Shown here piece by piece: positions 16,329 to 24,950 of a stretch of DNA of 64,000 nt. The notes under the pieces are model-generated. The model ran no database searches, was not told the DNA's origin, and was given only the letters and a program-made list of their open reading frames with translations. The translations under genes and the position numbers were made by a program. Source of the DNA: Oceanobacter sp045430275 (lineage in GTDB: Bacteria; Pseudomonadota; Gammaproteobacteria; Pseudomonadales; Oceanobacteraceae); assembly GCA_045430275.1 (NCBI GenBank), contig JAILXU010000001.1, forward strand, positions 124,001 through 188,000, in the 5' to 3' direction. Positions within the stretch are counted from its first letter, which is position 1. Every line of letters begins with the position of its first letter.

Positions 16329-16955
16329 ATGAGTCTTTTACACAGCATGGCGGTTCAGGGTGAACCTCAAGGGCAGGTTCATGAAGTTCTGGATCAAATC
16401 CAGCAGCTCATTCGTGAACAGAGTGGTTGTCGTTTTCATGTATCGGCAACCCGGGTTTTGCTGAACTCAGAAGCCGGGAAGTTCCTGGTTGATGTCCCTT
16501 TGACTCGCTGGCGACTCTCGGCGACGGATATGCAGATTGATCATATCGAAACTCTCTTGCCATCCAGTGCCGATATGCGTCGCGTTGCCGATGAAGGACG
16601 ACCGTTGGATGAATTGTTGTGGACATTGGCCTGGCATGGTTCATCGGGTCAGCTTCTGGACGATTGTCGCCGTAACGATGTGGTGTCTTTTTCTCGCTGG
16701 CCCAACCTGACCCGCTTGCCTTCCGATGGCATCACCGCTCGCGTCGTCGCTTTGATGACGGCCCGCCCCAGCTCAGTTGTTCTGGCTTCTCGCCTATTGG
16801 GCATTCCTGAAGAAGCGGTCGCACAGGTTTACAGTGCTGGCATGAAAGCAGGCTACGCAACACCGGTTAATCGAGTTGTGGAAGCCCCGGTTCTGAAGCC
16901 TCATAAGCACCGTTCTTTGATTGGTCGTTTGATGGATCGCTTGCAAGGGCATTGA
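16329..16955 (+). CDS. Conserved-looking protein of unknown function
   Basis: A protein of about 208 residues with no domain I can name. Its N-terminal half is mixed alpha/beta (LDQIQQLIREQSGCRFHV). The middle has ELLWTLAWHGSSGQLLDDCRR and a SRWPNLTRLPSDG motif. The C-terminal third reads like a winged-helix fold (ALMTARPSSVVLASRLLGIPEEAV), followed by a basic tail. It is cytosolic, with no signal peptide or membrane helix. The ATG is chosen for GGGGAG 8 bases upstream. The frame extends upstream to 16221, but that stretch looks non-coding. It is followed at 70 bases by the lytic transglycosylase. Confidence 0.6.
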   Translation: MSLLHSMAVQGEPQGQVHEVLDQIQQLIREQSGCRFHVSATRVLLNSEAGKFLVDVPLTRWRLSATDMQIDHIETLLPSSADMRRVADEGRPLDELLWTLAWHGSSGQLLDDCRRNDVVSFSRWPNLTRLPSDGITARVVALMTARPSSVVLASRLLGIPEEAVAQVYSAGMKAGYATPVNRVVEAPVLKPHKHRSLIGRLMDRLQGH

Positions 16956-17028
16956 TTCCTTCTCAATGCTTTATCACTGGAACACAGTAAACTCCATAAA
17001 ATATTCCTGTCTATGAGGAGGCTGTTTT

Positions 17029-19329
17029 ATGGAATTTTTTGCCAGGTATTGTCGCGTATTTCTGCTGTTTTTTCTGGGGTTGCTGTTAAGCGGATGTGAC
17101 CAGCCACCCTCATCTGAGCAAAAGCTGGCGGTTGCTTCTCCACCTTCTTCAGTCGCTCAGCCCGTTGTACCACTTCTGTCCACGGATGATTTATCGGCCC
17201 TGCGAGCGCGTGGCCATATCCGTTTTCTGATTCCCCGCTTTGATGGTCTGAACGCTCTGCCGCGTGACGGTTTGCCAGTGCTGGATTATCAGGATCTGGC
17301 CCGAACTTTTGCCGAGTCGTTGCAACTGGAAGCCGAATGGGTGTTTGTGGACGAATTCGCCCAGTTGATTCCAGCTCTGAAGGCTGGGCGTGGTGATGTG
17401 ATCGTCACCAATATGACGGCAACTGAATCCCGTTCTGAAGTGGTTGCCTTCAGCCGTGAAATAGCTCAGGTCTCTGAATGGGTCATTACACGCAAGGACA
17501 ATCCGGTCGATTCACTGGAAGATATGGCCAACCAGACGGTGACTCTGGTCAAAGGCACGGCTTATGCGGATACCCTGGAGCAACAACAGTTTGCCGGAAC
17601 CATTGCGTGGTATGAGGGTAACAACCCCATCGATATTCTCAGTGATATGGAATCTGGCAAATATCAGGCAACCGTGATGGACAGCGATGTGGCCGGGGTG
17701 GTGTTAAGTCTGTATCCCAGCTTGCGCAGTCGTTTCTCCATCAGCCGTCATCGCCCGATTGCCTGGGCCATGCGACCGGACAACCCGGAACTGTTGCTGA
17801 AGTTGAACGAGTTTCTGGTGGCGCATCATGTTCAGGCAGCAACCAATCATCTGGAACCTCGTGACTGGGCAGCGATTAAAGCATCCGGGCGTTTACGTAT
17901 GCTGACACTGAATAATCCGGCCAGCTATTTTATGTGGCGGGGTGAGTTAATGGGGTTTGATTATGAGCTGGTCAAGGCCTTTGCCAAGGAGCACAAGCTG
18001 CATCTGGCGGTGGTGCTCAAGCACAGTATTCCTGAATTGTTTGAAGCCCTGAAGCAAGGCGAAGGTGATGTGATTGCAGCGTCGCTGACCGCGACCAAAG
18101 AGCGTGAAGCCATGGGAGTGGCTTTTTCCCGGCCTTATCTGTACGTCTCTGAACAAGTCATTGGGCGCAAACAGGGGCCGCTGCTGGAGACGCTTGAGCA
18201 ACTGACCTGGCATCGGGTTGTGGCCAACCCGGATACCGTCTTTTTCCCCCGTTTGAAGACGTTATTTGCCGCCAGAGCTTTGCCCGTTACCCTTGAAGTG
18301 GATACGCCTGCTGTTTCCACTGATCAGCCTGATACAACATCTGGCCTGACGGAAACCCCGGTTGATGATCGTTACTCCGCAGTTCCAGAGCCTGAAGGTA
18401 AATTGTTGGCGGTACGGGCCACCACTGAAAATCTGGTCACTCAAGTGCTGGATGGGAAATACGATTTTACCGTGGCAGACAGCCATCTGGCCGCAGTCGA
18501 AGCGTCCTATCATCGCGGCTTGATTACTCCGCTGGCGCTGCAAGAAGAATCACCCATTGCCTGGGGTGTGCGTCCGAACCAGCCTGCGTTAACCAAACAA
18601 CTGAACGCGTTCGTGAAGCACCAGTATCGGGGTTTGTTTTACAACGTCACCTTCAACAAGTATTTCAAGGACAAGCGCACCATTCGTCGTTATCAAGCGG
18701 GGCGCTTGCAAGAAGGCGGTGCTCTGTCGCCCTATGATGCTCTGGTACAAGCTGAAGCCGAGCGTTATGGCATGGACTGGCGCATGCTGGTATCGCAGAT
18801 GTATCAGGAGAGCAAATTCAACCCCAAAGCGGTTTCCTTTGCCGGGGCGGAGGGGCTGATGCAGGTGATGCCGCGCACGGCCAGAGAGCTGGGTTACAGT
18901 GATCTGTTCAAGCCAGAACATGGTATTGCTGCCGGAGCGGCTTATATGCACTGGCTGGAAGACCGTTTTCCGGGCAATCTGGACGTTCAGGAGCGGCTGT
19001 ATTTTACGCTGGCGGCTTACAATGCTGGCACCGGGCATGTACGGGATGCGCGCAAACTGGCACGTCAGTTGGGGCTGGATGCCAATCGTTGGTTTGGCCA
19101 GGTTGAAAAGGCGATGCTGAAGTTATCTCAGCCCAAATATTACAAGCGTGCCCGATTTGGATATGTGCGCGGGTCTGAACCCGTGACTTATGTGCGCCAG
19201 ATTCGAGACCGTTATCTGGGGTATCTGGCCAATCAGGAAGTCATGCCCGAGGTGACACCAGTCAGTAATGCTGGTGGCTCTGAAGACGTTCAGCCGCATC
19301 AGAATCAAGCAGAGGAAGACGAATCATGA
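17029..19329 (+). CDS. MltF-like lytic transglycosylase lipoprotein with two solute-binding-like domains
   Basis: A 766-residue lipoprotein with lipobox LLLSGC and lipidated Cys at residue 23. It contains two successive bacterial solute-binding (SBP_bac_3-like) domains, about residues 50-275 and 285-545. A C-terminal SLT transglycosylase domain (about 565-720) has catalytic Glu594 in MYQESKFNP, followed by GLMQVMP and AAYNAGTGHV. Standard MltF is about 500 residues with one sensor domain. The second sensor domain has a Pro/Thr-rich insertion (about 424-458). It should cleave peptidoglycan glycan strands to anhydro-muropeptides at the outer membrane. GAGGAGG precedes the start, and the stop overlaps the HIT gene (ATGA). 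Confidence 0.88.
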   Translation: MEFFARYCRVFLLFFLGLLLSGCDQPPSSEQKLAVASPPSSVAQPVVPLLSTDDLSALRARGHIRFLIPRFDGLNALPRDGLPVLDYQDLARTFAESLQLEAEWVFVDEFAQLIPALKAGRGDVIVTNMTATESRSEVVAFSREIAQVSEWVITRKDNPVDSLEDMANQTVTLVKGTAYADTLEQQQFAGTIAWYEGNNPIDILSDMESGKYQATVMDSDVAGVVLSLYPSLRSRFSISRHRPIAWAMRPDNPELLLKLNEFLVAHHVQAATNHLEPRDWAAIKASGRLRMLTLNNPASYFMWRGELMGFDYELVKAFAKEHKLHLAVVLKHSIPELFEALKQGEGDVIAASLTATKEREAMGVAFSRPYLYVSEQVIGRKQGPLLETLEQLTWHRVVANPDTVFFPRLKTLFAARALPVTLEVDTPAVSTDQPDTTSGLTETPVDDRYSAVPEPEGKLLAVRATTENLVTQVLDGKYDFTVADSHLAAVEASYHRGLITPLALQEESPIAWGVRPNQPALTKQLNAFVKHQYRGLFYNVTFNKYFKDKRTIRRYQAGRLQEGGALSPYDALVQAEAERYGMDWRMLVSQMYQESKFNPKAVSFAGAEGLMQVMPRTARELGYSDLFKPEHGIAAGAAYMHWLEDRFPGNLDVQERLYFTLAAYNAGTGHVRDARKLARQLGLDANRWFGQVEKAMLKLSQPKYYKRARFGYVRGSEPVTYVRQIRDRYLGYLANQEVMPEVTPVSNAGGSEDVQPHQNQAEEDES

Positions 19330-19793
19330 GTTGTATTTTTTGTGACATTGTTGCGGGCAAGGCTCCGTGTCATAAAGTCTGGGAAGATGAAAAGCACCTG
19401 GCATTTCTGTCGATTTTTCCCAATACCCGAGGCTTTACGGTGGTTATTCCCAAGGAGCATTACAGCAGTTATGCGTTTGATCAGCCAGAAGAGGTGCTCA
19501 GTGATCTGGTGCTGGCGACGCGTAAGGTCGCTTTATTGCTGGATCAGTCGTTCGATAACGTGGCTCGTACCGGGATGTTCTTTGAAGGCTATGGCGTTGA
19601 TCATTTGCACAGTAAACTGTCACCCATGCACGGCACCGGGAATAACTCTCATTTTCAGGCGGTAGAAACTGTCTCGGAAAAGTTCTTTGAGCAGTATGAA
19701 GGCTACCTTTCGTCTCACGACAGTCGTCGCGCTGATGATGAAGACCTGGCGCGCCTGGCGGCCCATATTCGTGCGGTGGCAGCTCAGGAGTAG
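19326..19793 (+). CDS. HIT-family nucleotide hydrolase/transferase with variant His triad
   Basis: A 155-residue HIT-fold protein. The N-terminal CIFCDIVAGKAPCHKVWEDE has the family start with possible zinc Cys, and GFTVVIPKEH is the core strand. The triad region reads GVDHLHSKLSPMHG, so the first two His of HxHxH are kept and the third position is Lys. HIT enzymes hydrolyse or transfer nucleoside monophosphates. The middle His is normally the nucleophile and it is present, so activity may persist. It has a GAGGAAG ribosome binding site inside the end of the transglycosylase gene and overlaps it by four bases. Confidence 0.88.
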   Translation: MSCIFCDIVAGKAPCHKVWEDEKHLAFLSIFPNTRGFTVVIPKEHYSSYAFDQPEEVLSDLVLATRKVALLLDQSFDNVARTGMFFEGYGVDHLHSKLSPMHGTGNNSHFQAVETVSEKFFEQYEGYLSSHDSRRADDEDLARLAAHIRAVAAQE

Positions 19794-19862
19794 TTCGTTC
19801 CTGTTGTTTTTTGTCTCTACGGGCTGGCATTGTTTTGGATCTCGAAAGCCGGGTCAGCCTGT

Positions 19863-20251
19863 TGCCTTTCTGTCTCAATCCCCTTTGAAGAAATGCCAAA
19901 TACCTTGCTGGAAGAGGTGAGTGCCTCTGTGTCGGGAACGGCACGATTGCATCCAGATGCTGGCTTGATACTTCAAGGAACAGCACGTTAATCAGAGCAA
20001 TGTCATTATCCGTGGAAACGATGCTGGAGCGGTGTTTTATCTGATTCGCAGTGGAAGGGTGATTGTCTCTCGAAAAGGCGTCAGTCAGCCGTTGGCGGCC
20101 TTGCAGATGGGGAATGTTTAACAGCCCCGGGAGGTTTGGGTTGAGTCGTGGAGAGGCGGCGGCTTATATTTTGTCGGAAGCGGGGCGTTCGGGTGAAGGA
20201 GCTGCCGAGCGGATAGCTCGGCAAGCTGGGTTCAGAGTTTCGGGGACTTGA
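19863..20251 (+). pseudogene. Decayed cyclic-nucleotide-binding domain gene
   Basis: Three frames must be joined to read it. The first gives PFEEMPNTLLEEVSAS, like the start of a cNMP-binding domain, and ends at a stop at 19989-19991. The next frame, after TGA at 19966, gives HVNQSNVIIRGNDAGAVFYL and then IRSGRVIVSR, a clear cNMP-binding core, ending at TAA 20119-20121. A third frame continues with an Ala/Glu/Arg-rich stretch to 20251. At least two frameshifts and a stop are needed, so the gene is dead or the sequence has errors. The 3' end overlaps the next gene on the other strand. Confidence 0.6.
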
Positions 20252-20459
20252 TCAGTTCCTTCAACTCTCGAACAACCATGGGCCAGAAGTTACGAATGAC
20301 TTCGTATTCCTGATCGATGGATTGCAAATGCTCATCCAGGTGGTCAATGGCTTCGTGTTGTTCGGCGGTTTGGATTTCTTGCAGGCGACTTTTCAGTTCA
20401 GCCAAACGGGTTTCGAGCACTTCAATCTTGCGCTCCAGTTCGACTTTGCTATCGATCAT
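20232..20459 (-). CDS. Small coiled-coil protein, unknown
   Basis: A 75-residue, highly charged protein starting MIDSKVELERKIEVLETRL. A heptad-like helix covers about residues 1-50 and ends near DEHLQSIDQEYEV. A less charged tail contains IRNFWPMVVRELKELIKS. The ATG is chosen for GGAG 8 bases upstream; a longer frame to 20486 lacks support. It resembles SlyX only in being a small coiled coil, so that name is not used. It sits 56 bases downstream of the Na/Pi cotransporter on the same strand, so it may share its transcript. Confidence 0.6.
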   Translation of the reverse strand: MIDSKVELERKIEVLETRLAELKSRLQEIQTAEQHEAIDHLDEHLQSIDQEYEVIRNFWPMVVRELKELIKSPKL

Positions 20460-20475
20460 TCGGTATCTCCAAAGA

Positions 20476-20500
20476 GGTGACCGCACAAAACGCGGTCACC
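20476..20500. terminator. Hairpin between cotransporter and coiled-coil gene
   Basis: A perfect 9-bp stem, GGTGACCGC and GCGGTCACC, with loop ACAAAAC. In the minus-strand transcript it follows the cotransporter stop and could be a partial terminator or a processing site. A clear T-run is lacking. Confidence 0.5.
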
Positions 20501-20515
20501 ATCGGTCTATCAGGG

Positions 20516-21688
20516 TCAGACCCCCATGGCCTGGCTACCACCAATCAGAACCAGTGGCAGGACGAAGAAGATCGTCAGGATGTAGCCAGCAGCGTACAGT
20601 TTGTTATCAACGGCAGCGCCAGCCAGTTTTTCGGCAGACCACAGAGGGATTTCTCGCAGGAATGGCAGGCTGTAAATCACAACCACAGCAGACAGGTTAT
20701 AAATCAGATGCACCAGGGCGACCTGAAGTGCAAAGACTGCATTTTCACCTGTGATGGCTGTTGCTGCCAATAATGCTGTAATACAAGTACCAATATTGGC
20801 ACCCAGTGTAAATGGATAAATCTGACGCAGACTGAAAACGCCACTTCCTGCTAACGGTACGATCAGGCTGGTGGTGGTCGAGCTGGACTGCACCAAAACG
20901 GTGATGACAGCACCGGAGGTGATACCGGAAACCGGGCCTCGGCCTACCGCAGAATGCAGGACCTCTTTGGCTTTACCAACCATCAGATTGCGCAGCAATT
21001 TACCAATCAGAGTGATCACCAGGAAGATGGTGGTCACACCCAGTACAACCATGATGGCACCGACAGCCGCATCTGGTGCGATATTTTCAAGCTGTTGTTG
21101 AACGAATTTAACCGGAGGTTTGACCAGGGGTTTGATGAAATTCAGCCCCTTCATTGACATGGAATCACCGCCAGCCAGAGCCGTTGCCATCCAGCCACCG
21201 ACTTTTTCCAGGATGCCAAACATGACTTCTAATGGCAGGAAGATCACCACTGCCAGCAGGTTGAAGAAATCATGCACGGTCGCAGCAGAGAAGGCGCGTC
21301 GGAACTCTTCACCGGCACGAATGTGGCCCAGGCTCACAATGGTGTTGGTGATGGTGGTGCCGATGTTGGCACCCATGATCATCGGGATGGCGATTTGAAC
21401 AGGCAGGCCGCCAGCCACAAGGCCAACGATAATAGACGTTACGGTACTGGACGATTGAATCAGGGCGGTTGCAACAGTACCAACGATCAGGCCCGTCAGC
21501 GGGTTGCTGGCGAAAGCAAACAGCTCTTTGGCATGATCACCGGCTGCGAGTTTGAAACCACCACCAATGGTCGACACTGCAACCAGAAGCAGATAAACCA
21601 AACCGGCAATTTTGAACCAGTTAATCCAGCTTGCATAAGGTGACAGCGGTTTCTCGCTGGCAGCATTCGTTACAGTTGTATCGTTCAT
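20516..21688 (-). CDS. Na+/phosphate cotransporter (NptA/PNaS family)
   Basis: A 390-residue inner-membrane protein of the Na/Pi cotransporter family. It has eight or more hydrophobic segments and the diagnostic duplicated QSSST motifs, one in TALIQSSSTVTSIIVG (N-terminal half) and one in VLVQSSSTTTSLIVPLAG (C-terminal half). Each is followed by a GANIGT-type loop (MIMGANIGTTITN, LGANIGTCITA). This inverted duplicated structure forms the Na+ and phosphate sites. The length fits stand-alone transporters that lack the PhoU-like tail. A near-consensus Pho box lies about 77 bases upstream, predicting induction by PhoB under phosphate limitation. Confidence 0.92.
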   Translation of the reverse strand: MNDTTVTNAASEKPLSPYASWINWFKIAGLVYLLLVAVSTIGGGFKLAAGDHAKELFAFASNPLTGLIVGTVATALIQSSSTVTSIIVGLVAGGLPVQIAIPMIMGANIGTTITNTIVSLGHIRAGEEFRRAFSAATVHDFFNLLAVVIFLPLEVMFGILEKVGGWMATALAGGDSMSMKGLNFIKPLVKPPVKFVQQQLENIAPDAAVGAIMVVLGVTTIFLVITLIGKLLRNLMVGKAKEVLHSAVGRGPVSGITSGAVITVLVQSSSTTTSLIVPLAGSGVFSLRQIYPFTLGANIGTCITALLAATAITGENAVFALQVALVHLIYNLSAVVVIYSLPFLREIPLWSAEKLAGAAVDNKLYAAGYILTIFFVLPLVLIGGSQAMGV

Positions 21689-21764
21689 AGCGGCATCTTG
21701 AATCCAGAAAGAATGAGAGGGTGTCCTGATTCAATTCAGGTAGCGGGCATCCTTCGTCATAAAT

Positions 21765-21782
21765 GTGACAGTATTATTACAG
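21765..21782 (-). promoter_or_regulatory. Pho box upstream of the Na/Pi cotransporter
   Basis: On the minus strand the two direct repeats CTGTAAT and CTGTCAC are separated by AATA. This matches 16 of 18 positions of the E. coli PhoB consensus as I recall it. A further ATGAC follows. Its position, about 77 bases before the cotransporter ATG, suits activation. Confidence 0.7.
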
Positions 21783-21979
21783 TCGGTAATAATTCTGGAC
21801 TGAAAGAGGGGGCTTGAGACCCCTGAAGAGCGACCAAGAGGCACTTGATACCCAGAAAAATCAACGAAATAGCGCTTTTTTTCGCCTGAATCCGGGAGTG
21901 AAATAAAAAAGTCATGGAGATGTCATAAAGTACTGCTAGTGCAGAATCCGCACCAGCAGAACAAGAACTGCAATGAGAC

Positions 21980-23575
21980 TTATTCGACGCCCTGAGACTT
22001 CAGGTATTCGTCGTAAGTGCCGTGGAAATCCACGATCTGATTGTCACGAATTTCCAGGATTCGGGTAGCCAGAGACGAGACAAATTCACGGTCGTGAGAA
22101 ACAAAGATCAAGGTGCCTTCGTACATTTCCAGTGACAGGTTAAGGGACTCGATGGATTCCATGTCCATGTGGTTGGTGGGTTCGTCCATGATCAGAACGT
22201 TATGGTTCCCCATCATCAGTTTTCCGAACAGCAGACGGCCCTTCTCGCCACCAGAGCAGACTTTGATGTTTTTCTTGATCGCATCAGCATTAAACAGCAA
22301 ACGCCCCAGAGAACCGCGTACAGCCGTTTCGTCCTGCTCTTCGGTTTTCCACTGGCTCATCCAGTCGTACAGGGTCATGTTACTTTCGAATTCGTATTCG
22401 TGATCCTGTGCGTAGTAACCCGTGTCGGCATTTTCGGCCCACTTGATGGTACCGGAGCTTGGGGAAACATGATCCACCAGACACTTCAGGAAGGTGGTTT
22501 TACCCACGCCGTTGGCGCCGATGACTGCAATTTTTTCACCGGCTTCAATCATCAGGTCGGTGTTGGCGAACAGGGGTGACTCACCGTCATAGGCGTGAGA
22601 CAGGCTGTTGATTTCCACAGCCTGACGATGCAGCTTCTTCTCTTGTGTAAAGCGAATAAACGGGCTTTGACGGCTGGAAGGCTTGATGTCGTCCAGTTTG
22701 ATCTTGTCGATCTGCTTGGCTCGGGAAGTCGCCTGTTTGGCCTTGGAGGCGTTGGCGGAAAAGCGCGATACAAACTGCTGCAGTTCGGCAATCTGGGCTT
22801 TTTTCTTGGCATTTTCTGACTGCATGCGTTCGCGGACGGCGGTGGAAGCAATCATGAAGTCGTCGTAGGTGCCTGGGTAAATCTTGACCTGGCCGTAGTC
22901 AATATCGGCCATGTGCGTACACACCGAGTTCAGGAAGTGACGATCGTGCGAGATGATGATCATCGTACACTTCATGTTGTTGATAATACCTTCGAGCCAA
23001 CGAATGGTGTTGATGTCGAGGTTGTTGGTTGGTTCGTCCAGCAGCAGAATGTCCGGGTCAGAGAACAGTGCCTGTGCCAGCAGCACCCGCAGTTTCCAGC
23101 CTGGAGCCACTTCGCTCATTGGGCCACTGTGCAGTTCTGTGTCGATGCCTGCCCCCAGAAGCAGTTCACCGGCTTTGGATTCCGCCATGTAGCCGCCCAG
23201 CTCGCCGAATTCGCCTTCGAGCTCTGCCGCTCGCATGTAGTCTTCTTCGGTGGCTTCCGGGTTGGAGTAAATGGCATCACGCTCAGCCTTGATGGCCCAC
23301 ATTTCACGGTTGCCCATCATTACGGTGTCGAGCACGCTGTATTCTTCGAACGCGAACTGATCCTGGCTCAGCTTGCCCAGACGCTCATTGGGAGTGACAG
23401 ACACAGAGCCAGCGGTTGGCTCCAGTGAACCATCCAGAATTTTCATGAATGTGGATTTACCACAACCGTTGGCACCGATCAGGCCGTAACGGTTGCCGTC
23501 GCCGAACTTGATGGAAATGTTTTCAAACAGTGGCTTGGCGCCGAACTGCATGGTGATATTGGCTGTGGAGATCAA
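21980..23575 (-). CDS. ybiT: ABC-F family ATPase YbiT
   Basis: A 531-residue soluble ABC-F protein with two ATP-binding domains and no membrane domain. ABC-F proteins act on ribosomes at the E site; YbiT's exact role is unclear. Walker A motifs are GANGCGKST (N-terminal) and GANGVGKTT (C-terminal). The Walker B/LDEPTNNLD motif is in the first domain and MDEPTNHMD in the second. The interdomain linker holds FVSRFSANASKAKQATSR, as in YbiT. The TTG start is chosen because the product then begins ISTANITMQFG, matching YbiT, with AGGAAA five bases upstream. The upstream extension is not conserved. Confidence 0.93.
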   Translation of the reverse strand: MISTANITMQFGAKPLFENISIKFGDGNRYGLIGANGCGKSTFMKILDGSLEPTAGSVSVTPNERLGKLSQDQFAFEEYSVLDTVMMGNREMWAIKAERDAIYSNPEATEEDYMRAAELEGEFGELGGYMAESKAGELLLGAGIDTELHSGPMSEVAPGWKLRVLLAQALFSDPDILLLDEPTNNLDINTIRWLEGIINNMKCTMIIISHDRHFLNSVCTHMADIDYGQVKIYPGTYDDFMIASTAVRERMQSENAKKKAQIAELQQFVSRFSANASKAKQATSRAKQIDKIKLDDIKPSSRQSPFIRFTQEKKLHRQAVEINSLSHAYDGESPLFANTDLMIEAGEKIAVIGANGVGKTTFLKCLVDHVSPSSGTIKWAENADTGYYAQDHEYEFESNMTLYDWMSQWKTEEQDETAVRGSLGRLLFNADAIKKNIKVCSGGEKGRLLFGKLMMGNHNVLIMDEPTNHMDMESIESLNLSLEMYEGTLIFVSHDREFVSSLATRILEIRDNQIVDFHGTYDEYLKSQGVE

Positions 23576-23798
23576 GGTGTTTTCCTGCTGATAAGCGGTT
23601 GGACAGCGAAACGCTAGATTAAAAAATGGGCGCAATTGTAGCGCTTTTTCAGTAGCTTGTCGGGGAGAATTGGCGGAGATGCCGTGTTGTGTAAGGAAAG
23701 TCTGTTGCGCCGTTCAGGATACTGAATATTCAGGCACATCGGGCGGCGTTGATGCCCGCTGATTGAACACCGGGCATAGGCTGTGAAGCAAAATGGGC

Positions 23799-24374
23799 TT
23801 ATTTGCCCGTTGCACGGCCCAGGAACTTGCGTTCTTCAACGTTGATACGAATCACATCACCCTGAGAGATATGCTCCGGCACCTGAATCACCAAGCCGGT
23901 GCTCATACTGGCAGGCTTGGTGCGTGCTGTGGCCGAGTTACCTTTCACCGATGGTTCGCATTCGGTAATTTCCAGCTCTACCGTGGATGGCAGCACCACG
24001 CCAACGGGCTGTTCTTCCAGCACAATCACCTGCAAGCCTTCCGTCTGTTCGTTGATGAACAGTGCTTCATCGGCGATGGCTTCCTTATCGAGGTGATAAG
24101 GTGTGTAGTCTTCACTGTCCATGAAGACGTAAGCCTCGCCATCCATATAAGAGAAGGCGGCATTGCGACGGGTCAGGTCAGCAAAGTTCAGCATGTCAGA
24201 ATCCTTGAAGGTTTCATCCAGCTTCTGGCCCGTCACCACATCGTACATTCGCATGCGGTACAGGCTGCCACCGGCGCGGCCCTGGGGAACGGAACGCTCA
24301 ATATCCTTGATGAAATACACACGACCATTGAACTCGACCGCTGCGTTCTTTTTGATTTCACTCGCTTTTGGCAT
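23799..24374 (-). CDS. yeiP: Elongation factor P-like protein YeiP
   Basis: A 191-residue EF-P paralogue with three beta-barrel domains. The N-terminus MPKASEIKKNAAVEFNGRVY and the C-terminal STGLVIQVPEHISQGDVIRI match the YeiP group rather than EF-P. The loop equivalent to the modified-Lys tip of EF-P reads SVPQGRAGGSLY, with Arg rather than Lys. It probably binds ribosomes to aid difficult peptide bonds. The ATG giving MPKASE is chosen for GAGGAAG upstream and for the family start; an upstream TTG/GTG frame adds 22 unrelated residues. Confidence 0.93.
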   Translation of the reverse strand: MPKASEIKKNAAVEFNGRVYFIKDIERSVPQGRAGGSLYRMRMYDVVTGQKLDETFKDSDMLNFADLTRRNAAFSYMDGEAYVFMDSEDYTPYHLDKEAIADEALFINEQTEGLQVIVLEEQPVGVVLPSTVELEITECEPSVKGNSATARTKPASMSTGLVIQVPEHISQGDVIRINVEERKFLGRATGK

Positions 24375-24515
24375 AACGATGTCTTCCTCTGTGACAGAAT
24401 CAGGTGGCGGGACTATACGCGCTTGCTGGCCGACATCCAAAAAAGCAAGCGAATGGACGTAGCGCTGCCCGCATCACCTGGGTGATGGAGCAGACTGTGC
24501 AGACTGTAGCGGGGT

Positions 24516-24947
24516 TTACTGGCCGTCGGAATAGGCTGCTTTCAGGCGCGGCAGCTCGATGGCCGGGCAGCGATTCATCACCACCGTCATGCCCGAAGCC
24601 CGGGCAGTAGACGCTGCGGTGTCATTACTGACGCCCAGTTGCATCCAGATGGTCTTGGCCTTGATTGCCTGGGCCTGTTCAACAATGGGGCCGACATCTT
24701 CGCTACGGCGGAAGATATCCACCATATCGATCGGTTCGGGAATATCCGCCAATGAGGCGTATACCATCTGGCTGTGTAACTGATTGCCAGCCTGTCCCGG
24801 ATTCACCGGGTACACGGTATAGCCCTGATCCAGCAAAAAACGCATCACCCGATAACTGGGCCGCTCCGGCTTTGGGGATGCACCAATCAATGCGATGGTT
24901 CGTGTCTGTTCAAGTACAGCTCTGATGGTTTGATCCGACACGGTCAT
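24516..24947 (-). CDS. CoA-binding domain protein (YccU-like)
   Basis: A 143-residue single-domain Rossmann-fold protein of the CoA-binding family. It has TIALIGASPKPERPSYRVMRFLL near the start as the nucleotide-phosphate loop, GYTVYPVNPGQAG, DMVDIFRRSEDV and the C-terminal MNRCPAIE, all typical of E. coli YccU. It probably binds CoA or acyl-CoA; its physiological role is unknown. The ribosome binding site GAGGAG lies inside the last codons of the enoyl-CoA hydratase gene, three bases upstream in the same operon, so both may act on acyl-CoA. Confidence 0.88.
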   Translation of the reverse strand: MTVSDQTIRAVLEQTRTIALIGASPKPERPSYRVMRFLLDQGYTVYPVNPGQAGNQLHSQMVYASLADIPEPIDMVDIFRRSEDVGPIVEQAQAIKAKTIWMQLGVSNDTAASTARASGMTVVMNRCPAIELPRLKAAYSDGQ

Positions 24948-24950
24948 TCA

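Noticed and set aside
20232..20486. SlyX as name for the small coiled-coil gene
   Set aside because: Only the coiled-coil character matches; the SlyX sequence pattern is not seen.
23576..23635. Longer N-terminus for YbiT
   Set aside because: The upstream residues do not match YbiT, whereas the TTG start with AGGAAA does.
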